The position numbers and the translations under genes were made by a program. Under the pieces are notes generated by a model that saw nothing but the letters and a program-made list of their open reading frames with translations, had not been told where the DNA came from and did no database searches. This document shows, piece by piece, positions 1 through 7,251 of a DNA stretch of 54,327 bases (position 1 is its first letter; the number at the start of each line of letters is the position of its first letter). Location of the stretch: positions 1-54,327 of the forward strand of contig PFDR01000065.1 in the NCBI GenBank assembly GCA_002772545.1, in the 5' to 3' direction. The stretch comes from Candidatus Peregrinibacteria bacterium CG10_big_fil_rev_8_21_14_0_10_49_10. Its GTDB lineage: Bacteria; Patescibacteriota; Gracilibacteria; Peribacterales; Peribacteraceae.

Positions 1-55
1 GAAACCCTGTACCGAACGCTCTATAAATTGAGGAGGAACCAATGCACCATTCATT

Positions 56-73
56 CCCGACCTTACGGTCGGG
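56..73. repeat. Short perfect hairpin upstream of secF
   Basis: CCCGACC-TTAC-GGTCGGG, a perfect 7-bp stem with a 4-nt loop. It lies before the chosen secF start at 148 and after the expected end of secD. No T-run follows, so it is not a typical intrinsic terminator; it may be an RNA-processing or spacing element. Bases 1-147 are otherwise open in the secF frame without recognisable protein similarity. Confidence 0.5.
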
Positions 74-147
74 CGTTCTGGTACACGGGTAAAAAAAGTC
101 CAATTCCCAATTTCAAAGTTACGCCAAAGTCGCTACCCTACCTCCAA

Positions 148-1047
148 ATGCCATTCATCCAATCTGCCAAATTCTTCTTTGCACTCTCCTCTGCACTTGT
201 TGTAGCAGGGATAGTGCTGTTCTTTATTCCGGGTCCGGTACTCAGCATCGACTTTACGGGAGGAACCCTCATAGAGCTTGACCTGCCGGCAGAAGTGACA
301 AAAGAGGCACTCACTTCTGCTCTTGCAAGTATCCCGGGGGAAACACCACTCGGGAATGTGGCTCTTTCCCGCACCAAAGATGGGAGCGTTCTGCTGCGTA
401 TGCGCGATATAACCAACGAAGAACATGTGGCTCTGATAGCACATCTGGAAGAGGAATTTGGGGCTGTGACCGAACACCAGTTTACGACTATAGGACCCAC
501 CGTCGGTGCATCTCTTAAGAAACGCGCCGTGTGGGCATTGTTCATTGCCTCTGTTGCCATAGTGGTATACATCGCCTTTGCCTTCCGTAAAATTCCACGC
601 AGATTAAGTCCGTGGCGCTTTGGAATTGTTGCTGTTGTCACGCTGTTGCATGACATTATTGGCACTGTGGGAATTTTTGTGATCATGAGCCACTACACAT
701 CTTTTGAGGTAGATACGCTCTTTGTTACGGCATTGCTCACCATTCTTGGCTACTCAGTAAACGATACCATCGTTATTTTTGACCGTATTCGGGATAACCT
801 CGCAAACCAGGAACGGGGAGAGCCTTTCGCAGTCGTCGCAGAACGAAGCCTGAAGGAAAGCATTACCCGCTCCTTCAACACCAGCTTCTCCACGCTCATT
901 ATGCTCTTTGCTCTCTACTTCCTGGGCTCCGAAAGTATCCGCTGGTTCGTGCTCACACTCTGTGTGGGCACCATCATCGGAACATACTCCTCTATCTTTA
1001 TAGCTACACCACTTCTGGTCTACTGGCAGAAGAATCCCCGCGCATGA
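148..1047 (+). CDS. secF: Protein translocase subunit SecF
   Basis: SecF works with SecD as a proton-driven accessory of the SecYEG translocon in the cytoplasmic membrane. With ATG 148 the protein is 299 aa. TM1 (about residues 8-28) is followed by the SecD/F signature SIDFTGG (33-39), an extracytoplasmic loop, and five more membrane segments carrying the conserved LHDIIGTVGIF and GYSVNDTIVIFDRIR elements of TM4/TM5. The frame stays open to base 1 (a TTG at 28 would add 40 residues), but those residues have no SecF character and span a hairpin, so ATG 148 is preferred. secD probably lies just left of the window. The stop overlaps the tig start by 4 bp (ATGA), suggesting coupled translation. 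Confidence 0.95.
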   Translation: MPFIQSAKFFFALSSALVVAGIVLFFIPGPVLSIDFTGGTLIELDLPAEVTKEALTSALASIPGETPLGNVALSRTKDGSVLLRMRDITNEEHVALIAHLEEEFGAVTEHQFTTIGPTVGASLKKRAVWALFIASVAIVVYIAFAFRKIPRRLSPWRFGIVAVVTLLHDIIGTVGIFVIMSHYTSFEVDTLFVTALLTILGYSVNDTIVIFDRIRDNLANQERGEPFAVVAERSLKESITRSFNTSFSTLIMLFALYFLGSESIRWFVLTLCVGTIIGTYSSIFIATPLLVYWQKNPRA

Positions 1048-2324
1048 CCACTCCTTCCACCATTCATCGCGAAGACAACGGACGTATTACCTGCACAGTT
1101 TCTTTCAGTGCAGAAGAAGCTACTTCTTCTGAGGAAAAAGCCCTCCAAAAACTCGGAACCAACGTACAGGTAGACGGCTTCCGGAAGGGCGCAGTACCCG
1201 GTTCCGTGCTCAGGGAGAAAATAGATCCGGCAAAGCTCTTTGAAGAGACGGTTCGGGGTTTACTCCCGGGTGCATTCACGTCGCTGGTACAGGAGCATGA
1301 CATCAAGCCGGTTATTTCACCCAAAGTGGAAATTACCGGAGAATCCCCCATTACCATTAAAGTAACTTTTGTAGAACGACCAAAGGTAAAAATAAAAGGT
1401 GCATCGAAAATCTCCGTGAAGATGCAGAAACCCATAGTGGAAGAAAAAGATCTCGAACAGATGATTGGCTACATGCTCAAACAACATCAAACGAGCAAGC
1501 CGGTCGACCGACCTGCGCAGGAAGGAGACAGAATCACTATGGATTTCTGGGGAGAGGCAGCAAACGGCAAAGAGATAGAAAGTATACGCACGAACGGTCA
1601 TCAGGTTGTTGTTGGCAGTAAGGTATTACTACCCGGTTTCGAAGAGCAACTCAAAGGCCTGAAAAAAGGTGCATCAAAAGACTTTACACTCCCCTTCCCC
1701 GAAAAACATCAGTCCGAAGAACTCCGCGGGAAGCCGGTAACATTCCATGTCATTGTAAAAGCAGTGGAGGAACTTTCTACCCCCGAGCTGACCGATGCAT
1801 TTGTACAGAAACAGATGCAGACAGATTCTGTCGACGCATTCAAAAAACAGGTGAGAGAATCCATGGAAGCACAGGAAGAATCCATGTTGCGCAGAAAAAC
1901 CGAAGAAGAAGCCTTTGAAAAAATCCGTGAAGCAACCAAGGTAGATATTGTTCCCGAATTCATCGAAGATGAAAAGCAATCGCTCTTTGAAGAGCTGGCA
2001 AAGCAACTGGATCGCCAAAAAATGAGTTTTCCGGACTGGTTAACACAAACCGGAAAAAAACCGGAAGAGGTAGAGAAGGATCTGGAAGAACAGGCAGAGA
2101 AGAGGATAACACTACGACTTGGCATCTCTGCGCTTATGGAAGAGAAAGAGATTGATGTAACGGACGATGAAATGAAAAAAGTAGTGGAAGCTCTCGTGTC
2201 GCCCCTTTCTGTGGAGGAACGCCTCAAGATTGCACCAAACTACGCCAAAGGAGAACAAGCCTACGAACAACTGAAGTGGCAGAAGAAGGTAGAGAAGTTG
2301 TTGGATTCGATTACTAGAAACTAG
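1044..2324 (+). CDS. tig: Trigger factor, ribosome-bound peptidyl-prolyl isomerase
   Basis: Trigger factor is the nascent-chain chaperone docked at the ribosomal exit tunnel (L23). At 426 aa it has the usual family length. The N-terminal ribosome-binding domain contains the signature GFRKGAVPGS (near residue 45), followed by an FKBP-type PPIase domain (about 150-240, with LLPGFEEQLKGLKKG) and a long, charged helical C-terminal arm. It overlaps secF by 4 bp, so export and nascent-chain folding genes are co-transcribed. The last three codons and the TAG stop lie inside a heptamer repeat (CTAGAAA CTAGGAA) that starts the tig/relA intergenic element. The assignment is secure. Confidence 0.96.
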   Translation: MTTPSTIHREDNGRITCTVSFSAEEATSSEEKALQKLGTNVQVDGFRKGAVPGSVLREKIDPAKLFEETVRGLLPGAFTSLVQEHDIKPVISPKVEITGESPITIKVTFVERPKVKIKGASKISVKMQKPIVEEKDLEQMIGYMLKQHQTSKPVDRPAQEGDRITMDFWGEAANGKEIESIRTNGHQVVVGSKVLLPGFEEQLKGLKKGASKDFTLPFPEKHQSEELRGKPVTFHVIVKAVEELSTPELTDAFVQKQMQTDSVDAFKKQVRESMEAQEESMLRRKTEEEAFEKIREATKVDIVPEFIEDEKQSLFEELAKQLDRQKMSFPDWLTQTGKKPEEVEKDLEEQAEKRITLRLGISALMEEKEIDVTDDEMKKVVEALVSPLSVEERLKIAPNYAKGEQAYEQLKWQKKVEKLLDSITRN

Positions 2325-2457
2325 GAATTCAGTTTTGCATCTTTTATCTCTTGGGATTTTCTCATAGCTAAGAGCTAAGAGCTTTAAGTTCTAAGTTTTT
2401 GCAGGTATCTAAGGAACAAGGAAATGAAGTTCTTAAATCCTAATTTCTAGTTTCTAG
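2314..2457. repeat. Heptamer inverted-repeat element between tig and relA
   Basis: Three runs of 7-bp words fill this convergent intergenic region: CTAGAAA CTAGGAA (2314-2327), five words all beginning AG (2366-2400: AGCTAAG twice, AGCTTTA, AGTTCTA, AGTTTTT), and ATCCTAA TTTCTAG TTTCTAG (2437-2457). The outer runs are reverse complements (CTAGAAA / TTTCTAG), so the element can fold back. The stops of both tig (2322-2324) and relA (2454-2456) lie inside the outer repeats. It probably doubles as a bidirectional 3'-end structure; no protein is encoded. Confidence 0.75.
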
Positions 2458-4364
2458 GAAGAGGGCCACCACACGCGAATGAGTCGTTCCGGGTTGGCAT
2501 TTCCTATCATGCCGCAATCTTTGCGATGCACAACCACCACACCGGCACGCCCTACGACTCCCATGAGTGGACCATGAGGCCATTCATTGGGTTCGCAGCA
2601 CTTGGCTGTACGGGTAGGAAGAGGAACACTCCCTTCTACTTCAAACTGCCATTTTTGTGTCTGAGATTTTGGTAAGGAAGCTGTGTGCTGCTGCACAACA
2701 CGTTTTTCGGGCAGAACATCATTCAGGGCTTCCAGACGCTGCAGCATTGGCAGAATACGCTCGGATCGTTGCCCTATTTTCATAAGGAGATCTTCCCGCT
2801 CAGCCATACTCAGCACTTTGCCATCACATATACGCAGAAGAGATAGATCTGTATCTAACAATGGCAACTCAAGCTTCTTCAGTTCTTCATTCACCATCTC
2901 CCTGCCCTCGGTTACATAGTGAGGTCTGTTCTGTGCGTACAGGTACCGCTTGAGCTTGGAACGCGAAGAAGCCATCTTCAGCAACTGCATCCAGTGAGAA
3001 GATGGCTGCGGGTGCTTATTTTTTAGTACATCCACAATATCACCGTTCTCCAATATGTAGTCGAGCGAAACAATGCTCCCGTTCACCGTAGCACTCTTAA
3101 AGGAGAGACCAAGATCGGTATGTAACTGGAAGGCAAAATCCAAAGGCGTAGCACCCTTGGGCAGTTCCACAAGATCGCCTCGCGGTGTGAGTACATAAAT
3201 GTGATCTGCGAGGGCATCGGACTCCCCCTCCTCCTCCAGTGGCTGCTGCAGCGAAAGCATACTGCGCAACTGCACTTGCTGGAGTGCATGCGCAGCAGAA
3301 CCACGCTCTTTATACATCCAGTGGGCGGCCACCCCATACTCCGCATCGTGGTGCATAGCCTGAGTACGCACTTGCACCTCCACGCACAGTGACTCATCTT
3401 CCATCCCCGGCAAATGCATCAGCGTGGTATGGAGACTGCGGTATCCGTTGGGTTTAGGGAAAGCAATATAGTCTTTAAACCTGTTCGCTACAGGTTTTCC
3501 TATTTTGTGCAGAAGTCCGAGCACCTGGTAACACTCGGATTCTGTCTGGACAATAACGCGTATGGCAAAGAGGTCGTAGAGTTGCTGCACATGCGTGGCT
3601 TCCTTCTGCTGCATTTTACGGAAGATGCTGTAGATCTTCTTGTCACGCATCTCAATGGAAACAGAAACACCCGCTCCCTGCAGATAGTCTTTGAGTCGTG
3701 CGGCAGCATCATCCAGGAAGAGACCATAGCGGTTTCGCAGTTGCTGCAGCTGCTCCGTAAGGCGCTCAGCATCATTGGGGTACACAATGGGAAACGCACC
3801 GTGCTCCAACTTGTAGCGGAGTTTATACATACCGAGCCTGGCTGCAACAGGCGCAAAAAGCTGAAGCACATCCTGTGCCGTTTGCCGTCGCTCCGGTGTG
3901 GAAAGCTGAGGCAGACACTCCAGTAAAAACGCACGATCACACAGTATAAGGAGTACCGTTCGAATGTCGTCGGAAACGGTAAGGAGTATGAGACGCAAAT
4001 CTTCTACGGATCTGCGCTTATCACGCAATGTCACGTGGGAAAGGAGATGTGCACCGCTCACGAGCTCCCGCGTTTTGGCCCCGTATGTCTCTTCCAGTTC
4101 TGTGAGCATGCACCCCTTGCAATCCAGCATATGCTGAAGCAGACAGGCAACAATGGCTTCCTCATCGGGCTGAAACGGGAGAAGAATATTCAGAACTCCA
4201 ATGGCATAGTCCATGAGAGGAATACCGGTCCAGTGGGTCTTACCCTCGTACTCCTGCTCGGCATGCCTCCAGGCAGTGGCAATCCTCTTGGTATTGCAGG
4301 GAATATCTGCTGACTCTATCCGCTTCACAAGAAGATCGCATGTGTTGACCACGGGAATGTTCAT
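2454..4364 (-). CDS. relA: RelA/SpoT-family (p)ppGpp synthetase with degenerate hydrolase domain
   Basis: Alarmone synthetase of the stringent response (ATP + GDP/GTP to AMP + (p)ppGpp). In order: a degenerate N-terminal HD domain, a synthetase domain with RDKKIYSIFRKM, YDLFAIRVIV, KDYIAFPKPNGYRSLHT and EVQVRTQAMHHDAEYGVAAHW, a TGS domain (IYVLTPRGDLVELPKGATP), and a C-terminal Cys motif (CCEPN...VVHRKDC). No C-terminal ACT domain is visible, so at 636 aa it is shorter than the usual 700-750. The hydrolase HD-x2-ED motif reads LLQHMLDC (about residues 74-82) and the DRLHNM motif reads DRAFLL, so ppGpp hydrolysis is very probably lost. ATG 4364 is chosen because a TATACT box lies inside the alternative 5' extension (start 4391). 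Confidence 0.93.
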   Translation of the reverse strand: MNIPVVNTCDLLVKRIESADIPCNTKRIATAWRHAEQEYEGKTHWTGIPLMDYAIGVLNILLPFQPDEEAIVACLLQHMLDCKGCMLTELEETYGAKTRELVSGAHLLSHVTLRDKRRSVEDLRLILLTVSDDIRTVLLILCDRAFLLECLPQLSTPERRQTAQDVLQLFAPVAARLGMYKLRYKLEHGAFPIVYPNDAERLTEQLQQLRNRYGLFLDDAAARLKDYLQGAGVSVSIEMRDKKIYSIFRKMQQKEATHVQQLYDLFAIRVIVQTESECYQVLGLLHKIGKPVANRFKDYIAFPKPNGYRSLHTTLMHLPGMEDESLCVEVQVRTQAMHHDAEYGVAAHWMYKERGSAAHALQQVQLRSMLSLQQPLEEEGESDALADHIYVLTPRGDLVELPKGATPLDFAFQLHTDLGLSFKSATVNGSIVSLDYILENGDIVDVLKNKHPQPSSHWMQLLKMASSRSKLKRYLYAQNRPHYVTEGREMVNEELKKLELPLLDTDLSLLRICDGKVLSMAEREDLLMKIGQRSERILPMLQRLEALNDVLPEKRVVQQHTASLPKSQTQKWQFEVEGSVPLPTRTAKCCEPNEWPHGPLMGVVGRAGVVVVHRKDCGMIGNANPERLIRVWWPSS

Positions 4365-4379
4365 AGGGAGAGATTTAGA

Positions 4380-4385
4380 AGTATA
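4380..4385 (-). promoter_or_regulatory. Putative -10 box of relA
   Basis: TATACT on the minus strand, 15 nt before ATG 4364. No clear -35 is visible. If used, the mRNA leader is only about 8 nt and the longer ORF start at 4391 is excluded. Confidence 0.45.
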
Positions 4386-4454
4386 GCACATCTTCGTGAT
4401 GAAAAACTAGAAACGAAGAATTCTGAAGCTTATCATAAAATCTCAACGGGATTC

Positions 4455-4482
4455 TTGACACACGAAACCCCTCGAATACAAT
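4455..4482 (+). promoter_or_regulatory. Sigma70-type promoter of the rplJ-rplL operon
   Basis: TTGACA (4455-4460), a 16-bp spacer, TACAAT (4477-4482). This is close to consensus and sits directly upstream of the L10 leader RNA, as expected for a highly expressed ribosomal protein operon. Confidence 0.85.
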
Positions 4483-4488
4483 AGTGAC

Positions 4489-4654
4489 TACCGTCCGAAG
4501 ACCGAGGGCATTAGGCTGATGGCCGAAGGTAAGCCCCTCCGAGGCACACAGCATCGCTCACTCGGCTCTTGCTTAGTGCGTCGTGTCGTTTGCCTCGCTG
4601 GTCTCCCGGATGGGAGACTGGCTTTATTTTTTGCAAGGATTACTCCACTGAACT
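4489..4654 (+). ncRNA. Ribosomal protein L10 leader RNA
   Basis: The 5' leader of rplJ has the conserved L10-leader elements: CCGAAGACCGAGGG near the 5' side and TAAGCCCCTCCGAGG about 30 nt later, the kink-turn-like structure that L10(L12)4 binds for autogenous repression in the known family. It ends with GTCTCCC-GGAT-GGGAGAC (stem 4601-4618) followed by a T-rich run (4621-4632), an attenuator-type terminator just before rplJ. Family membership is from recognised sequence; the attenuator role is inferred. A covariance-model search would confirm it. Confidence 0.85.
4601..4632 (+). terminator. Attenuator-like hairpin in the L10 leader
   Basis: Perfect 7-bp stem GTCTCCC/GGGAGAC with GGAT loop, followed by GGCTTTATTTTTT. 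It lies between the leader fold and the rplJ start, consistent with premature termination when L10 is in excess. Confidence 0.6.
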
Positions 4655-5365
4655 ATGGCACTTACCAAGGACCAGAAACAGGCACAAGTGAAGGAGCTCA
4701 CCGAAAAGATGAATTCTGCTTCCTCCATTATCCTTGCACACTACATTGGACTCAGCGTGAGTGAAGTAAGTGAACTGCGCAAAAAGTTGCGCGAAAACGA
4801 TGCGGAAATGAAAGTGGGAAAGAAAACGCTTATGCATATAGCCGCAAAGGAGGCAGGCCTCCCGGAATTTGATGAAAAAAACATGGAAGGGCCCGTTTCT
4901 CTCATTTTCAGTTTTGGTGATCCCCTCTCGGGCGCTCAGGTGGCCTTTAAGTTCGCGAAAGACCACGACAAGGTCAAACTGCTTGGCGGACTCTACGACG
5001 GCAAAGTGCTTACAAAGGAAGAGGCAGTGGCGCTGGCACAAATGCCAAGTCGCGACGTCCTTCTTGCAACATTCGTGTGTATGATTCGTTCTCCACTCGT
5101 GAGCTTTGCCGGCATATGTAACTCCCCGCTTTCCGGTTTTGCCCGTGCCCTAAAGGAATTGGCGGAAAAGGGAGGTGTGCACCCTGCAGGGGAAAGTGCT
5201 CCGGCAGAAACTGCAGAAGCAGAAAAGCCAACCGAGAGCGCTGCCCCAGCCGAAGCAGCCACGGAAGCAACCGTCGCTCCTGCTTCCACCCAAGAAGAAC
5301 CCAACGAGTCTGCGGAGGAAAACGCTCCTGACGCAGGTGCTCCCGAACCTACAGCAAACGCGTAA
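4655..5365 (+). CDS. rplJ: 50S ribosomal protein L10 with long acidic Ala-rich tail
   Basis: L10 anchors L7/L12 dimers on the ribosomal stalk and represses its own operon through the leader RNA. Residues 1 to about 165 are a normal L10 ([19 protein letters not shown], then [20 protein letters not shown] and the [20 protein letters not shown] helix that carries L12). The last roughly 65 residues are an Ala/Glu/Pro-rich low-complexity extension absent from typical 165-175 aa L10. It resembles the Ala-rich hinge of L7/L12 encoded next door. The start ATG 4655 is fixed by the conserved N terminus. Confidence 0.96.
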   Translation: MALTKDQKQAQVKELTEKMNSASSIILAHYIGLSVSEVSELRKKLRENDAEMKVGKKTLMHIAAKEAGLPEFDEKNMEGPVSLIFSFGDPLSGAQVAFKFAKDHDKVKLLGGLYDGKVLTKEEAVALAQMPSRDVLLATFVCMIRSPLVSFAGICNSPLSGFARALKELAEKGGVHPAGESAPAETAEAEKPTESAAPAEAATEATVAPASTQEEPNESAEENAPDAGAPEPTANA

Positions 5366-5391
5366 TTTTATTTTATTTTCCCATTATTCCC

Positions 5392-5817
5392 ATGTCCGAT
5401 GATACAGCAACTGCAGAGGCTGAGGCGGTAAAACTCTCCAAAGAAGAGAAGGCCGTCATCGACGCTCTGGAAAAACTCAACGTTGTACAACTGAACAATG
5501 TCGTCAAATTCATGGAATCTGAGTACGGCATTTCTGCTGCTGCTCCGGTAGCCGTGGCTGCTGCTCCCGCTGCAGGTGGCGGTGACGAAGGCGGAGCTGC
5601 AGAAAAGAGCAGCTACGACATAGAACTCACGGAAGCCGGCGGCCAGAAGATTGCCGTTATTAAGGTCGTACGTGAAATCACTGGTCTCCCACTTGGTGAA
5701 GCCAAAGCAGCCGTAGATAATGCTCCCAAGGTAGTAAAGGAAGGTGTGCCAAAGGAAGAAGCAGAAACAATGAAGAAGAAGCTGGAAGAAGCCGGAGCCA
5801 AAGTGACTCTGAAATAA
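5392..5817 (+). CDS. rplL: 50S ribosomal protein L7/L12
   Basis: Stalk protein that recruits translational GTPases. At 141 aa it is slightly longer than usual. The N-terminal dimerisation helix region ([20 protein letters not shown]) is followed by an Ala/Gly hinge (about 52-70) and the C-terminal factor-binding domain ([20 protein letters not shown], then [20 protein letters not shown]). It lies 26 bp after rplJ in the same operon and is followed by a strong terminator. Confidence 0.97.
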   Translation: MSDDTATAEAEAVKLSKEEKAVIDALEKLNVVQLNNVVKFMESEYGISAAAPVAVAAAPAAGGGDEGGAAEKSSYDIELTEAGGQKIAVIKVVREITGLPLGEAKAAVDNAPKVVKEGVPKEEAETMKKKLEEAGAKVTLK

Positions 5818-5843
5818 GACAGAAGATGATGCATCGCTTCTAG

Positions 5844-5869
5844 AGCCCGGGCCTAAGCCCGGGCTTTTT
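5844..5869 (+). terminator. Intrinsic terminator of rplJ-rplL
   Basis: Perfect 9-bp GC-rich stem AGCCCGGGC-CTAA-GCCCGGGCT followed by a run of T. It closes the ribosomal protein operon. Confidence 0.95.
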
Positions 5870-5920
5870 GTAACATCCCATGCGCATGACTGAAGAGTTC
5901 CATAAAAATCTGCAGAGTAA

Positions 5921-5949
5921 TTGACTTTTATTAAAATTTATTCTTTAAT
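5921..5949 (+). promoter_or_regulatory. Promoter upstream of the 108-aa secreted protein
   Basis: TTGACT (5921-5926), 17-bp spacer, TTTAAT (5944-5949); an alternative -10 TATATT lies at 5953-5958. The transcript would carry an untranslated leader of about 80 nt containing the hairpin AAGAGC-GTAGT-GCTCTT (5973-5989). Confidence 0.65.
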
Positions 5950-6037
5950 ATGTATATTGGAATGACCTTACTAAGAGCGTAGTGCTCTTGGGTCTCCAGT
6001 GTTCGTTCGTTGATGGAATTCAAAAAGGAGAACCAGA

Positions 6038-6364
6038 ATGAAAACCATCACTGTTTGTTACATCACGCTCATTCTCACCGCCACGACTTGTTTGGCTGAC
6101 AACACTGTCAAAACGTCCGGAATCGATCTGTGGACTCAACCACAGCTTGAATTTATGGACTTTTCTCCGGTCAGATCTACAAAGGAAACATCCCGAATGG
6201 GGGATGAAAAAACACCGGGAATTATCCGGTTCTATTTTTTCCTCGATAGATATGATTTGCCTGGTAAGCGGCTTCTACGGCATGTTGAGTTGAACCTTCA
6301 CTCAGATGAAGAGGGTACCCATGTCGTGATCTTTGAATGGGTGGTACGCGTAGGCCGACGGTGA
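6038..6364 (+). CDS. Small secreted protein of unknown function
   Basis: A 108-aa protein with an N-terminal signal sequence (MKTITVCYITLILTATTCLA, probable cleavage after the LA of CLAD). The mature part is about 88 residues, mixed polar, with no recognised domain or repeat. A good ribosome binding site, AAAAAGGAG at 6022-6030, decides the start. The gene has its own promoter with a structured leader and a strong terminator, so it is a monocistronic unit. I do not recognise the family. Confidence 0.75.
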   Translation: MKTITVCYITLILTATTCLADNTVKTSGIDLWTQPQLEFMDFSPVRSTKETSRMGDEKTPGIIRFYFFLDRYDLPGKRLLRHVELNLHSDEEGTHVVIFEWVVRVGRR

Positions 6365-6384
6365 AAAGAGATGGAACGAATAGT

Positions 6385-6416
6385 TCACCCCTGCTGAAGA
6401 GCAGGGGTGATTTTTT
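6385..6416 (+). terminator. Intrinsic terminator
   Basis: Perfect 11-bp stem TCACCCCTGCT-GAAG-AGCAGGGGTGA followed by TTTTTT. It ends the 6038-6364 transcript. Confidence 0.95.
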
Positions 6417-6439
6417 CATTTTATCTGAATCCCTCACAA

Positions 6440-6468
6440 TTGAGAATTTCTGTCAATTTTGGTACAAT
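6440..6468 (+). promoter_or_regulatory. Promoter of the Cys-rich membrane peptide
   Basis: TTGAGA (6440-6445), 17-bp spacer, TACAAT (6463-6468), only 10 nt before the ATG at 6479. The expected transcript starts about 4 nt before the start codon. Confidence 0.7.
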
Positions 6469-6478
6469 AGGAGACGAC

Positions 6479-6691
6479 ATGAAGAACATAACTCGCTCCC
6501 CCTGGTTTACCGTCTCACTCATTATTGTGGGTGTGATTCTGGGGTACAGCATTGTACTGGTACAGAATGAAGGAGCTCTGGCTGCCTGGTCATGCCCTGC
6601 AAAAGAACACTGCAGGAACGGAAACTGCAAACAGAACGCCGCATGTGCATCGGGTGAGTGCAGCACGGACTGCCCGGGGAACTGCCATTAG
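6479..6691 (+). CDS. Cys-rich single-pass membrane peptide, possible metal-binding protein
   Basis: 70 aa: a short cationic N terminus, one TM segment (about 10-28, FTVSLIIVGVILGYSIVLV), then a compact extracytoplasmic tail with seven cysteines in about 32 residues and a terminal CH. The spacing (C-x5-C-x4-C-x5-C-x4-C-x3-C-x3-CH) is regular enough to suggest a disulfide-knotted or metal-binding domain, but I do not recognise it. A longer ORF begins at 6407 but runs through the preceding terminator, so ATG 6479 is chosen. It is followed after 36 bp by a four-TM protein with a CPVC motif, hinting at a shared metal or thiol function (inference). Confidence 0.7.
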   Translation: MKNITRSPWFTVSLIIVGVILGYSIVLVQNEGALAAWSCPAKEHCRNGNCKQNAACASGECSTDCPGNCH

Positions 6692-6713
6692 GGACTCAGT
6701 GCAAATCATTTGG

Positions 6714-6719
6714 TATACT
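6714..6719 (+). promoter_or_regulatory. -10 box for the four-TM CPVC protein
   Basis: TATACT placed 8 nt before ATG 6728, so the mRNA would start at or next to the start codon. No strong -35 is visible. Confidence 0.5.
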
Positions 6720-6727
6720 GCCACCCT

Positions 6728-7156
6728 ATGAAGACAAGTTTTTTGAAATCCACAGTTTTCTGGAAATGGACTGCGCTCACAGCTCTGTTGTGCGGCTTTT
6801 TCTTTGCGTGGGAACTGGGCATGTTTCCAGCTCTCCCCTCTTTACCACGCCCACCGGTAACACAAAACGAGATCCTCTATAGCATTGCTATTGCTGTTTT
6901 GATCTCATTCAACGCAGGATTGCTCGGCTGGAAAAAAGCAACAGGCACCTGCCCTGTTGGTTCCAAAAGAGCGGCAGAGATGGGTGGTGTACTGGGTGCA
7001 GCTGCTCTCCTCTGCCCCGTCTGTCTCATTGCACCCCTTACACTCTTTGGGGTGAGCATCAGTTTGAGTATCCTCGGACCATTTTTGCCCTTACTCAGAG
7101 TTATTGCCCTGGTTCTGCTGATCGCAAGCGGTTGGATGGTGCTTGTGCGTCCATAG
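6728..7156 (+). CDS. Four-TM membrane protein with CPVC motif
   Basis: 142-aa hydrophobic protein with about four TM helices: residues 12-32, 48-66, 86-110 and 116-140. A GTCPVGSKRAAEMGG loop precedes LLCPVCLIAPLTLFG in the third helix. The paired Cys in and near a membrane helix recall MerT-like mercury or other metal-thiol transporters, but overall similarity is too weak to name it. ATG 6728 is chosen because TATACT lies 8 nt upstream. It directly follows the Cys-rich membrane peptide; the pair may act together. Confidence 0.7.
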   Translation: MKTSFLKSTVFWKWTALTALLCGFFFAWELGMFPALPSLPRPPVTQNEILYSIAIAVLISFNAGLLGWKKATGTCPVGSKRAAEMGGVLGAAALLCPVCLIAPLTLFGVSISLSILGPFLPLLRVIALVLLIASGWMVLVRP

Positions 7157-7251
7157 AATGCACATTCCTTGCTATTCTGCTGAGGCTTTTGTGGCAAGCA
7201 AATTCCAATAAACAAATGACTTAGGAGGCTTTTTGCCTTACTCTATTGCCC

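Noticed and set aside
28-147. N-terminal extension of SecF from TTG 28
   Set aside because: No similarity to SecF, and the stretch includes a perfect hairpin; ATG 148 gives the normal family length.
4519-4764. 81-codon open frame across the L10 leader
   Set aside because: The region is the structured leader RNA of rplJ and the frame overlaps rplJ in another phase.
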